From Antennarius striatus (taxonomy: Eukaryota; Chordata; Actinopteri; Lophiiformes; Antennariidae), in contig NC_090796.1 in assembly GCF_040054535.1 (NCBI RefSeq), positions 8,120,501-8,184,500 of the forward strand: DNA of 64,000 nucleotides, read 5' to 3'. Both the position numbers and the translations under genes were made by a program. The notes beneath the pieces were generated by a model, which saw nothing but the letters and a program-made list of their open reading frames with translations, had not been told where the DNA came from and did not search any database. How positions within the stretch are numbered: position 1 is the first letter of the stretch; the number at the start of each line of letters is the position of its first letter. Below, piece after piece: positions 24,801-41,500 of the stretch.

Positions 24801-27434
24801 CTATCAACATGTGAAGAAACCACTGGTTCTGAAGACTCTGTAATGATGGCCTTCTCAAAGACCTGGAGTGTCTATACCAACACACAAACGTGTTTAAATT
24901 TTTTGCAGCATGACCAGAGATAATAAAGAAAGGCGGTGGACGTCCCTGTTGCTCAAAATGAAAAACTACAAAAACCACAATGAACTGCACCCTACAGTTC
25001 AATAAATAGCCTGGTTGGTGGTATTTGTACTTGGTTTTTACTGATTTGTTTTGAAATAAGAAACAATATGGCAGACAGCTAGCAACAAATCATCTTGTAT
25101 TCTTGTGTACGTCATATATTGGTGCTCTTCAACATCCAAAAATACATTCTTAAAAACATATAGAGGGAGAAATATAAAATAGATCATGCCTCCTCACAAA
25201 CTGCAATACAGTAATTGGTTTTACTCAAGGTAGGTGAGATCCTCAAGATGACATAAAAGTGATCATCTGAGGGAAAAGTTAATTTCTAAGTGAAAAAATG
25301 CAGACAGACCTTTGTACAAAATCTAACCAGGGAATTTTTAAATGTTGAGTGCACCGATTACTTTAGTTTAGACAAAGCACAACATGGCCCTCCTTTAAAC
25401 ATGCTTACACTGTCAAAGCTTGACAAAACATCTAAAGAAACACATGCCTCTGTTGCGATTAAACCTGTGCAATAAGAGAAATGAGTAGATTTTATTTGCA
25501 TGGAAATCAACAGTAACTCTGGGATGGCTGTCATTCACATCTAATGTCCAGTCTAATACAAAGAATTGTAAATCCAACCATAAACAGTGTGGAAAGAACA
25601 GTAGGTCAGCAGGGGCCACAGGGTTAATGGGGCAGGTCTAAGGACCCCCCCTACCTATCCCACTGTCACACACACTCGCTAATACACTCATGTGACTCTA
25701 TGCCACGATGACACACTCATGTGACCAGCGTATGGTCAAAATGAAGGTCTGGCATCTCATTAGCACCTTACTGGGAGAGACGGAGGGAGTGGCAGACAGG
25801 GAGAGAGAGTGGGAGGGGGTTTCCTCCAACTGTTCTAATAGCAGAGAGGCTAGTAAGTGAAAGGGGCATAGTCAAAAAGAATTATACAGTCTGATGGGGA
25901 GGAAGCCAATGAGCAAAAGAAGCAAGGGATGAGGTTAAAGTAGCAAACTGAAGAGAGAGAGCAGGAAGGATTCATCCTGGCATGACTGGGAACTAAAATA
26001 CTGAAACTGGCAGGGAAGGAGAGTGAGCAAGGTGAGTTTCTTCCTCCCTCTTTGTTTGCCCTGAAGTCAATTAGCATGAGTGATTACCATGCAAATGCAC
26101 TAGTTTGTGTAATTTTTTTTTGTCATGGATGCTTACATTGTCTCTGTGCCTCACACCCACTTTCTGAACTACTGAGTGTGTATAACTTTAAGTGCCAAGG
26201 GAAAATTGGGTCAGAGAGGAGAGAGAGAGAAGCATGTGTTCAGTGGAGGGAAGAGGAGGAGACGGACTGAGAAATGGACAGAAATTTTGACCAAGCCCTT
26301 GATATACAGTAACAAGTGGTCACTTGATTAATCACTGGTGATTCACAGAGAAATGTAAGTGTTGGTTTCTCCCAGGCATGTCTGTTCTGTTGTCACTTTT
26401 TGCTTTATTGTCAGCTTGTGAATGCAGTTTCTTAACATTAAATTATTTTTTTTGCTGTGAATGCTTCTGTGTGACAAAATGAGAGAAAGAGTCAAAATGA
26501 CTTTCAAACCTTTTCCTCTGAATGGACAACAACAGAAACAGACTGAGGGCCAAGTCTGAAATTGGACTCCATCATGTTTTCAACAAAGTGCCAAAATTTT
26601 GAAATGATATAATAAAGTATGACGGTTAGCGAAGAGAAATAAGATCCCTCGATAGCATGGCTGACTGTCATACCCTGTCTGTCTTGTGGTGAGGTGTGGT
26701 TACTCATTTTGAGATCACTCAACAATGTGTCAGACAGAAATGACTCTAAATGGGACTGCATCATTTGCATGTTTGTGCACGCATCATCCCTTTAATGTAC
26801 CCACCTCCTTTTACAAGTTTATTCCTTGTAAAGTCATAAATCGGTCAGATTCACACTCTCCAGGCTGTAATCTCTGAATTAAATGACAGGAGCAGTCAGA
26901 GTGGAAGACACTCTGTTCTTTCGGGCCTCATGTTAGACAGAGCAAAAGGGAAAGATGACCTTTCCTTGCTGTTTATTTTGGGAAGGCAACAAGAAGAATG
27001 CTGGAGCAGCTGTTCTATTCCTGCAGGCAGATCCCACCGCTGTGAATTCCAGTCTGCCACTGCAAAGACACTCCCCTTACTCACGCAGAGTGTTTGGATG
27101 TATCCAAGCACTTACAACTATAGTGTAAATAATACATCATCAGAATCATCAAAGTCATTATGGAACTAAAATAGGCTACATACACACACATGTACACACG
27201 ACCAAGGCTGTAGTTTTCCCGTGTCAGAAGTTCCTGCCATACAAGGAGAACAGCTCTGCTTGTGAGGAATTCAGCTTGTTGTATCTGCACAGCGCACCAT
27301 GCAAACATCCAACCTGTTACACGATAACTGTCACCTGTCTGCCGAGCAAAGCTCCCTTTCCTTCTCTGTTATGCGTTGCAACCAGTCTAGCAACTCTCTG
27401 ACTGAAAACAAACAGCAATCTCTTTCTTTCTAAG
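21818..27434. other. Shank1 3' UTR and intergenic DNA before the PACSIN-like gene
   Basis: Starts with probable shank1 3' UTR; candidate AATAAA signals are at 22374-22379 and 24127-24132. AT-rich tracts occur near 22690-22720 and 24020-24065. A GA-rich stretch (25770-26030) ends in an excellent donor, GAGCAAG/GTGAGT, with last exonic base 26031. This may be a noncoding first exon of the downstream gene, because an acceptor lies at 27433-27434 just before its start codon. No convincing protein-coding gene was seen. Confidence 0.5.
26031..27434 (+). other. Possible 5' UTR intron of the PACSIN-like gene
   Basis: A strong donor after 26031 and a strong polypyrimidine acceptor ending TTCTTTCTAAG at 27434 would join a GA-rich noncoding leader to the ATG exon, leaving an 18-nt leader segment before the start codon. 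This is inference from splice consensus only. Confidence 0.35.
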
Positions 27435-27452
27435 CCAGATATCATCACAATA

Positions 27453-32208
<4,756 letters not shown>

Positions 32209-32476
32209 TAAGTTGTGTCCTGGTCTTATTTCTCTATAACACTTTTGTTAAACTCTCCTATGAATCACAGTTATTATGTTTTAACACTCATGTGTACGAT
32301 GCAGTCTTTTCCAACAATTTTTGAAATGTCAGATTTCGTAAGGCCTTCGTTTTCTAACCTACTTTGAGTAATTTGTTTGATTTTGAGTACTTCTGAGATA
32401 TGAATTAACTTATCAACATTGTGCATTAGCTGTCTGTTTATAAATGTGTATCTGCATTTGCATGTGAGCATGTTGA

Positions 32477-32482
32477 AATAAA
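32477..32482 (+). promoter_or_regulatory. Poly(A) signal of the PACSIN-like gene
   Basis: AATAAA in the context TTGAAATAAAAAAAG, 269 nt after the TAA stop at 32206-32208. This is a plausible 3' end with a short 3' UTR. Confidence 0.6.
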
Positions 32483-32941
32483 AAAAGAGAGAACAAGATA
32501 TTTATTTACTATCATCACATCTGAGTCATTAGGTTGATGAAGATAGTTGGGTAAACATGAGCTTTACCCAGACACAGGTTTACAATGGTGCATGCCCGTA
32601 AGATTGACGATTACTTGATACTTGCTATGTGGAAAGACACAGGGCTTAGTTTGACTGAGGGAATGGATTTCCAAAATAAAAGTGGAATTGTTTTGCCCAC
32701 CATCTGTTTCACTTACATTTCTTTCTTTTTATCCCCACGAGATGAAATGATTATTTATCAGTCTGCTGATATAGCAGTCTGCTAATGTTCTCTGTATTTC
32801 ACTCAAAGTTTATAAGCAAAGTTTAAGATAAAAATATTTTTAGAAATCAAAACAATTGACTAAAATAAAAATGAAAACCAAAATAGTGAGACTGTAGAAC
32901 TGTCGAGGAAATTTCAAATTGATTTCAAATAATCATATTGT

Positions 32942-32955
32942 ATTTATTATTTTGA
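32942..32955. repeat. Left target-site duplication of the LINE insertion
   Basis: ATTTATTATTTTGA, identical to 34011-34024. It immediately precedes the truncated 5' end of the element. Confidence 0.85.
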
Positions 32956-34010
32956 TTCTGGAGATTGCTTATGACAGGGTGCCCAGAGAGGAACTGTGGT
33001 ATTGTATGAGAAAGTCTGGAGTGGCAGAGAAGTATGTTAGAGGACATGTATGAGGACTGTAAGACAGTGGTGAGGTGAGGTGAGGTGTGCTGTAGGTGTG
33101 ACAGAGGAGTTCAAGGTGGAGGTGGGACTGCATCAGGGATCAGCTCTGAGCCCCTTCTTGTTCGCTATGGTGATGGACAGGCTGACAGACGAGGTTAGAC
33201 AGGAATCTCCATGGACTATGATGTTTGCAGATGACATTGTGATCTGTAGTGAGAGCAGGGAACAGGTGGAGGAGAAGCTAGAGAGGTGGAGGTTTGTCCT
33301 GGAAAGGAGAGGAATGAAGGTTAGCCACAGTAAGACAGAGTACATGTGTGTGAATGAGAGGAACCCAAGTGGAAGAGTGAGGTTACAGAGAGAAGAGATC
33401 AAGAAGGTGGAGGATTTGAAGTACTTAGGGTCAACAGTCCAGAGCAATGGAGAGTGTGGAAAAGAGGTAAAGAAGCGTGTACAGGTAGGATGGAACGGGT
33501 GGAGAAAAGTGTCAGGTGTGATGTGTGATAGAAGAGTTTCAGCTAAAATGAAGGGAAAGGTGTACAAAACTGTGGTGAGACCAGTGATGTTGTTTGGTCT
33601 AGAGACAGTGTCACTGAGGAAAAGACAGGAGACAGAGCTGGAGGTAGCAGAGATGAAGATGCTGAGGTTTTCTTTGGGAGTGACCAGGAAGGATAGGATC
33701 AGGAATGAGTACATCAGAGGGACAGTACATGTTAGAGGTTTTGGAGATAAAGTCAGAGAGGCCAGACTGAGATGGTTTGGACATGTCCAGAGGAGAGATA
33801 GTGAATATATTGGTAGAAGGATGCTGAGTTTTGAACTGCCAGGCAGGAGGTCTAGAGGAAGACCAAAGAGGAGGTTTATGGATGTAGTGAAAGAGGACAT
33901 GAAGGTAGTTGGTGTGAGAGAAGAGGATGCAGAAGACAGGGTTAGATGGAGGAAACTGATTCGCTGTGGCGACCCCTGAAGGGAAAAGCCGAAAGGAAAA
34001 GAAGAAGAAG
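32956..34010 (+). mobile_element. 5'-truncated LINE retrotransposon copy (RTE-like reverse transcriptase end)
   Basis: An insertion of 1055 bp bounded by a perfect 14-bp direct repeat, ATTTATTATTTTGA, at 32942-32955 and 34011-34024. It carries the C-terminal part of a reverse transcriptase. An initial frame with AYDRVPREELW is followed by a frame change near 33045. A 299-codon open frame (33080-33979) then holds GLHQGSALSPFLFAMVMDRL, the catalytic FADD motif (MMFADDIVI) and YLGSTVQSNGECG. The 3' end finishes in GAA units, as in LINEs with short tandem tails. The endonuclease and the N-terminal half are missing, so the copy is non-autonomous. Clade assignment (RTE-like) is from memory. Confidence 0.9.
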
Positions 34011-34024
34011 ATTTATTATTTTGA
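34011..34024. repeat. Right target-site duplication of the LINE insertion
   Basis: ATTTATTATTTTGA directly after the GAAGAAGAAG tail, identical to 32942-32955. Confidence 0.85.
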
Positions 34025-34531
34025 ATTTTCATTGTATCATTTTGCTATATTACACTTTTCAGCTCAGATGTTCATTCCTCACCTCTTTAGATTGAATGAG
34101 CACTCAAAAAACAATGACATTACACACAATGTCTTGTCTTTTACCCCAGATATACATACTGCAGTCATATTAGCATGATATAGAGAACAAACATTTATTC
34201 ATCTGTGTAAGCTGGATGGAAGTCAATGTTCCTTTAACAAAAGGAGATTTTGACCTTTGACGCTCTGTAGCAGTCCCACCCTTTTTATTTACATCCATGA
34301 AATGTTTAACTAGAGTTGAGTAATATGCTGTAAAACTCTGACCAAAATGTTACTTCGTTCATGCACCACACTTTTTTTTTTGTCATAGAGGACTCTCAAG
34401 AAAAAAAACCTGTTGAACAAGATGTCTGTTAGACACAGAAGCAGACAGAGTCACACAGCAGCTTAAACCTTTCTGAGATCTGGGAGGGCTTTGTTTTACC
34501 GTACGGTTATCATTCCAGGCAGCTTGTGTGC

Positions 34532-34684
34532 GTAAGTATGTCATACGTATTCTTATTTATAGATTTGTTAATTTCAACTGTACTTGATAAAAGTTACGTT
34601 TCTTTCAATTAATTGTTTGTTAATTATAACTTCTACTATGCATTAGTGGGTGTAAAATAAATCCCTTCTCTCACAAGCACGTAG
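34532..34684 (+). other. Probable 5' UTR intron of the vWA/Sec23-like gene
   Basis: Donor GTGTGC/GTAAGT at 34531/34532 and an acceptor CACGTAG ending at 34684. The next exon starts with ACTCA and then the ATG at 34690. Inferred from consensus only. Confidence 0.4.
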
Positions 34685-34689
34685 ACTCA

Positions 34690-37600
34690 ATGGAATTTGC
34701 CTGTGGGTTCGTTTACGTGCCACCAGTGACTCTGAAGGATAGCCAAGGACCCAATGCCTTTAAACGCTCAGGTGGGATATCTTTCAAGCACTCCCACACA
34801 TGACAAATAAAAAGATTTAAATGTGCTGGTTTTAAAAGACAGATGAGACATTCCTGGGTCTACTTTTCACTTCCTCAGTCAGTCAGATACACAGAATGCA
34901 GATGTATTGACACATTATGAAAGAAAATCAAATCTAAAACACAGAAAACACCTGATTTTAATGACAGATTTAAATTTCTCATTTGCTTAATCACCTGTGT
35001 GAATAAACAATTACACACAAAGCTTTCATTCTGCAGTCAGCGACACTTGACCTGCCGGCTGATCTATTTATCAGTGAAAGTCAAAAGGCATTCTTGGAAA
35101 TGTCATAGATCAGTCTATGACATTTATAGGATATACTTGGCCACTCAATCACAACTTAATTGCTGACTCCTTTTTTGACTATAAAAGAAAAGACTCCACA
35201 GGTGGATTTTTTTTCTATTCACTAGAGCACAACTGGTTTGTCAAGTATGATGATGTATTATACAACCCAGGGTAGACACAAGCGCAAGCAATCCTTCCTG
35301 TCCTGTCTATGTTCTTTGATAAGAGGATATAATTTTCTCTGGTTTCTTTTGTTTCCTCATAACCATCTTCCTTAACTTTTCTTTACTGCTTTGCTGCACA
35401 GGTGGTTTTTGTTTGCATTAAAAACTTTTTAAAAATTATTTGCAGCTCTTCTCCCTCCGGTTAACCGCGTCCGCCCTTGCATACCTCCACCTCCACCTCC
35501 AACGATTTCTGCAGATGACAAAACAGAGAAATCCCCTCCAATTATGAGAAAGATTATTGACCAGTTTGAGAAGAACAAGGAAGTGGTGAAGGCTGTGAAG
35601 CCAGCTGGCTTCTATGAAAATGCAGCATTTGACAATAAAGCAGAGGCAGCTACGACTGCAACTCCTCAGCAGACGACGCCCCCTCGAAAAAAAGGTGCTG
35701 TTAATTTGTGAATGTATTCCTGAGCTGGTTTTGTCTCTTAGATTGTCTTACATAACTTAAATTACTTACGCCACAGCAGATTGTCATGTTGTCCTCTTGG
35801 TCACACCCCAACAAAAATGCAGGGAATCTTGGCTCTACCATTTCAGTTAATTCAGTAGTAAAAAAAAATTGTCTGAGTAATTTAGACAACTTGGTCAGGC
35901 TTTCTGAACATTTAGACCGACTGGGACAAATACATATATTCAAATTACTTGTACAACAAAATATATGCTAATAGGACTTCAGATACAGTAATGTAAGTGG
36001 TGCTTTTCCACATATCAAACCAATTGTATTTGAATGGTTTGATCTGGAACTGTTTAAAATCTTCCTCTGCAGATAGGGGCTCTTGTTAAGAGTAATAATA
36101 TTTCAAATGTAGTGCTCTTTTTTAAAAATTTAAATTAAAAAGAAAACATGGGCCCATGAATAATTATGGCACTTTAGAATATAGTTAATATAGTTTGAGT
36201 GATGATGCAGATTTCTGTGTGTTCATCAGTTCATCAGCAGTCAGTGGATTATCTTTTAACACAATTTTCCTCTTTACTATTAAACAGCTCTTCTTCCACC
36301 GAACATGAAACCTGCAGCAGCCCAGCCGGTACCTTCACCCAACACCAACAGTCAGAAATTTACTTATGACCTTCCTAAAAGTGAGCCAGATTTGAATGAA
36401 CCCTGGGACCCGAACTACTCCTACACTTTACCAGAAGGCACAGGGGCCCAGCAGAAGCCTCCAGCTGACACAAGCAGTGTTTCGCTCAAGATTCTACGTA
36501 AACAGATGACTCCTTGTTTCTGTTAATTCACACAGGATGTATTTTCCAGACTGGTCTAAATACTTTTAAAGCATCAAAGAGATCACATCAGTTTATTCTT
36601 TCTTCTTTCAACCCTCAGCCCCTCCTCTTCCTCCAAGACCTCTATTCTTGAATTCCATGCCAGTATACTTGACTGTGTTACCCTCAATACACTCCTCTCC
36701 TTCATCGTCTCTGAAATCACCTCCTGCGTCCTCACCTGTCCCAGCACCTGCTTGTACAGGTAATTCAGTCTTTCTGGATGTGTTTTACCATCAGATGATC
36801 TATGATTCACAGTTTTTGTTACCTCTAAACCAGAATCAGTGCATAACGGGCCTCTGCCTGGGAATCCCAATGTGGTCCTCATCAGCTTAGGAAAACTGCT
36901 TTCAGATGACAGAGGTCAGGAAACTTTTATCATCACGATGAAACATTCCCTGTCTGACACCAAATCTAACCCTCAGCCTTACTGACTAATAATGATGCTT
37001 GTATGTTCACATTTCCAGTGCAGACCATAAAAGGTGATCCCAACTCCTGCTCCCAGTGTGGCTCTGTGCTGGACTCCATCTATGACAATGCGGTGACTAC
37101 AAACTGTTTTTCATTGGATCTTTATTATAAGATGCACAAGACATAAAACAATTAAGGGCCATCAATATCAAATCCGAACAATAACTGTTAATCAATTTTA
37201 ATCACCACTGGGAATTAAAGACTGTCACACTCTAGGAGCATGGAAGCATATGTGTTATTGATCAGAGTGTAATGAAACAAAGGCTAATTGGCATTGGTTT
37301 GATTGATGCAGACAGTTTTGTTAGTCTCATGTAGCGTTCTCCCTGCTATTGAACCACAGGTCAGCGTGTGTTACTTCTGTCAGCCCCGGGTACAGGCCAG
37401 TGCTCCAAATATCTCACAGCAACCCCCAACCGGTTACCAGGATGGCCTCTTTTGGCTCTGTCCTCAGGAAAATTCTCTGTGTGTGGTCGACTCTCTGTTA
37501 ATATTCTGCATCGATATCTCAGGCTCCATGAGTATCACCTCACAGGTGAGAGCCAGTTATGAATAACACAGGTTTGTTTATTATTTGTGATGGATGAGGA

Positions 37601-38461
37601 TCAAACTGAACTATTGTTGTCTTAAGGTGGCCGAGGGAGAACACTTTATCTACCAATCCCGTCTGCAAGTGAGTTATTCCTTATTTTCAGGTGTTCTTCA
37701 AACTTAGTGCAAATTAGTATACTGAATACTATTATACTAGTATACTGAATACTACTACTGAAATTAGAATACTGTTGATCAAATATCGAATTCTCTACAA
37801 AATCCTACCATGGAAATTAGCACTGATGAGATTAAGATAATGCTGTTTGACAACAAGCCCCACCTAAAGCAAAAGCTGTTCAAATATGCTATGAAAAACC
37901 TAAAGGGGGTGATATTATAAAAAGAAAATTTTCTGGTTTCTACATATATGTACTGGTCTTCCCTAATGCTACCAACTCCTAGAATTTTTGGGGAAAATGG
38001 TCCTGCATTGACTGTACAGCCCACAAACTCAGCTCCTGTCAGGACATGACAAAAGCAGTAATTTGCATAGCCCCGCCCCATCTGTGCAAGAACACTCCCC
38101 TCTTGCTGGATAAGTGGTGTCCCCGAGGTGAAGGTCGTGAACATTAGCCCATGCTACCATTAGCATGGGCTAATGTTCACAGATTTAAAGGTGCAGGCAC
38201 AGAAACAGTCATGTGAGCGACTTTTAGACATCTGAAATTCAAGATCGTTGAAAAGTTTTGGCCAAAACATTTCAAATACAGTGTAGTTGGACATCAGCGT
38301 GAAATGAAAATGAACAGTACAAAAAAAGGACCTTTAAAATCTGGTAGTTAAAGTCTGTGCATTGGAACCAGTTTGTGCAGAAAGCCGTGTTGCAGTGTCT
38401 TCAGAGGCTAAGTCATCAGGACCCTGACATACGAGTGGGACTGATTACCTTCAATTTTCAG

Positions 38462-38519
<58 letters not shown>

Positions 38520-41500
38520 ATCCTTATTTGATAATTTTTTTTAAATCCCCCTTTTCCTTAACTCATGATTGTGTGTGTCTTGCTTGTGGATCTACCGTAG
38601 TGGCACACACATGTATTTATTACTTATTTATTTCTGTCTTCTCAATCTGAGTCTGACTCATATTTCAATCGTTTTTCAGAATCTCATACAGAAAACTGCT
38701 TAATGCTTTTCTTCATCCTCTAACGCTCTTGTTGCCAGGTGACAGTGCACGGATTTCACAATTTCAGATCACTTTGCCTGTGTGGGGCTGACTTGTTAGA
38801 CAGCAACTATCTGAAAAAAGCTGGAGCAGGTTTCCCTAGTCCACCTCATCTCTCAGAAAGCAAGGACTACTTAGAGGAACAGATTTTGAGGTCAGAGGAA
38901 AAAGCGGAGCTTGTTTGACATTGAAAACATGATGTCATTTATTGCATGTAACGTTTCCTTTCCCTCTTGGTGAAAGATTATCAGAAAGTGGGACCACAGC
39001 TCTTGGCCCTGCTGCTCTGCTAGCAATTTCAACAGCCTCCAAACATCCAGGCTCAAAGGTACGATTGATCTTATGAGCGAATCTTCACATACAAGACCAT
39101 ACTGATGTATTTCCACGTTTTAGAAAATGTACATTTTGCATGGACATGTGATCATTGTACTGCACTGCACAGTTACATAAATTCAGCACAAGTGCAATGT
39201 GCATCATGGATTTGTTTATGACAGATGTTCCAATCCATAAGCAAACAAAATTAAACGTAAAAGGAGTATTTAATCCGTTTTACCTTTTGACCTTCATCAG
39301 CATGTGGTGATGCTGATATTGCATTTCTCTAGTTCCTATCTGTAATTGCACTTCATTATTTTTTTCCCTTGGTTTTTGTTTTTTGCTTGTTTTACTACTT
39401 AAACTTTTTTTTTTTAAATTGTTTTAGAAACAATTAAACAAGTTTTATTGTTTCTATTGTGTTTTTTTATTGTGTCTTAAAAGTTGAATAAATTAAATCA
39501 TAATAGTAAGAAGTCACAAACATTGCAATCACTTGGTGTGGTCCCAGAATAAAAACATATCACTTTTTAAATTTTTTTGTGTTCTCTAAAAACAAAGTGA
39601 GTGCTATCCTGATGTGCTATATTTGCTGATCTCGAAGGTGATTATCTGTACAGATGGGAAGGCCAACACAGAGTTGGGGAACCTAGAGGTCGAGGATACT
39701 GATGCTCGGACCCTCCTCTCTTCCACCATCTTCTACAAAGACCTTGGGGAATATGCCGCTAATAATGGGTTGGTCCTCTTCTCTTAATATCATGAAGGGA
39801 ATAAATATTAATTTTACTTTACACATGCATTTACTGTTGCTCAATGAATGTGAATTACTATAAGACTGGTGCTAATATTAATACTAATAGTTAGGAAGTG
39901 TGTGACTTTGCTGTGCTGTGATGAAGTTCACACTGAAATGTCTTCCTTTCCTCAGGGTGACGGTGTCTGTGCTGTCCATTGAAGGAACAGACTGCAGACT
40001 GGATGAGCTGGGAAGACTGGCTGATCGCACTGGGGGGACAGTAAGAGAATTTGTTTTATGACGCAAAGGAGAGCCACACTGTTTTGACATTTATCTAACT
40101 TTATTTATGGCATTAATTGCCGATCAAGTCTTTTTGTCTGTTTGCTGTCCTCTAGGTGGTGATAGCAAGTCCCAAAATGTTGCACTCAGAGTTTGAACAG
40201 ATCATTGAGAACAGGACCATCGCCACACATTGTACTGTCACACTATTGCTGCCCAAGTCACTGTAAGATCTAATCTCAGACCTCATATATGAATATTTTC
40301 AAATTCTTCCTCAGGTATGCTAGCTGGAAGATGTACCATGTAATATTTTAAAGTTGGAGCATTGACTAAGAACATTGCTGTTCTTTGGTCAAGGCATATG
40401 AGAGGAGAGAGGGAGGCAGGTCACAAGGCAACCAGAGAAGTGGGGAACGTCGGCCCCGAGACAGAGATCACCTTTCAGTTTGGAGCCAAAGAAACGGATA
40501 CAGAAGGTTAGAAAAAACTTAAATGTCAACAATTAAATGACTGTTTGTTTTCGATATGGCAGTAATATTTCCTCTGTTTCCTTGTTTCGTAGCTATAATC
40601 TAGTCATTAGTTCCATTCAGAGGCTATCTGAGGGTCATCAGCACAAACAAGTTGCTGGATCTGTTCCCTTTCTTTAGAATATCACAGAATGTGTGATTCC
40701 ACCTTGTCCTGAGTGTTATATTGTTCACCATTGAGCCCTCAAATCCTTCAATTTTATTCATGAGAGGCAAACAGATGTGACAAAAATGATCCAAGTAGAA
40801 GATGGAACTACAGGAACTTAACATTTAGATCAATCTAATGTTTTAGATGCTTTAGCAACCAATCTGTGTTGGTTTGTCCAGTCATCAGACAGCCACCACT
40901 TTGGTTCAGACTAAACTACTGACTAATTTTAAATGACACTTTGTGTTAACATTTATGGTGGGAAGGTGGTGAATTCAAAACAATTTTGCTTATTCCTGGA
41001 CTGTTTTGTAGTCCAGCAGATTGAGCTAAGATAATGAATTTTCATCTGTATCATTTGCTGAAGGTAGGCATGTCAACATTGTCATTGTGCGTCTGCTGGA
41101 TAGGAAACGCATCACTGCAGCTAAACAGCCCATGCATGTTTGGTACAGCCTCACAGAATACGTGTTGATTTTTATTCCTAATTCATTAAAGTGTATAATA
41201 GACCTAAAGACATTATTTTGCAGCAGTCCAGCCTCAATCTTGGTTCATAGCCTATCTGTGTTGCTCATTCTTTTTTGAGCCAGTATGACCAATGACTCCT
41301 TCGGGAGGCCAAAATACTGTTTGACCATTACCCTACTTATATTTGCTGAACTGTTGTGTACTGTACTTTTGAGGCCACAAATGCATCATATTTTTTCTCT
41401 GTTCTTCAAATATATTAAATTCTATTTTCATCATATTTGTATTTGTTTCTATACTTGTCAGCGCTACCTTCTGGGAGCCAAGTGTCCATCCAGCTGCAGG

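Larger units (their letters stand above)
32209..34684. other. Intergenic DNA between the PACSIN-like gene and the vWA/Sec23-like gene
   Basis: Contains the PACSIN-like 3' UTR to about 32500, the LINE insertion (32956-34010), and AT-rich sequence with no other gene seen. A likely noncoding first exon of the next gene ends at 34531 with donor GTAAGT. A matching acceptor, CACGTAG, ends at 34684, six bases before the start codon. Confidence 0.5.
37360..40262 (+). other. vWA domain with intact MIDAS in the Sec23/24-like gene
   Basis: Exons between 37360 and 40262 give CIDISGSMS (MIDAS loop 1), LQCLQRLSHQDPDIRVGLI, SESGTTALGPAALL (loop 2 threonine), KVIICTDGKAN (loop 3 aspartate) and VTVSVLSIEGTDCRLDELG. 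In canonical Sec23/24 trunks the metal site is degenerate; here the full set is present, so divalent-cation-dependent ligand binding is plausible. Confidence 0.75.

Noticed and set aside
33133..34032. 299-codon minus-strand open frame
   Set aside because: Antisense shadow of the LINE reverse-transcriptase frame; low-complexity leucine/serine-rich with no recognisable domain.
38464..38515. CRISPR-like or regulatory array of short repeats
   Set aside because: It is a simple CA dinucleotide microsatellite; no spacer structure exists and the genome is vertebrate.
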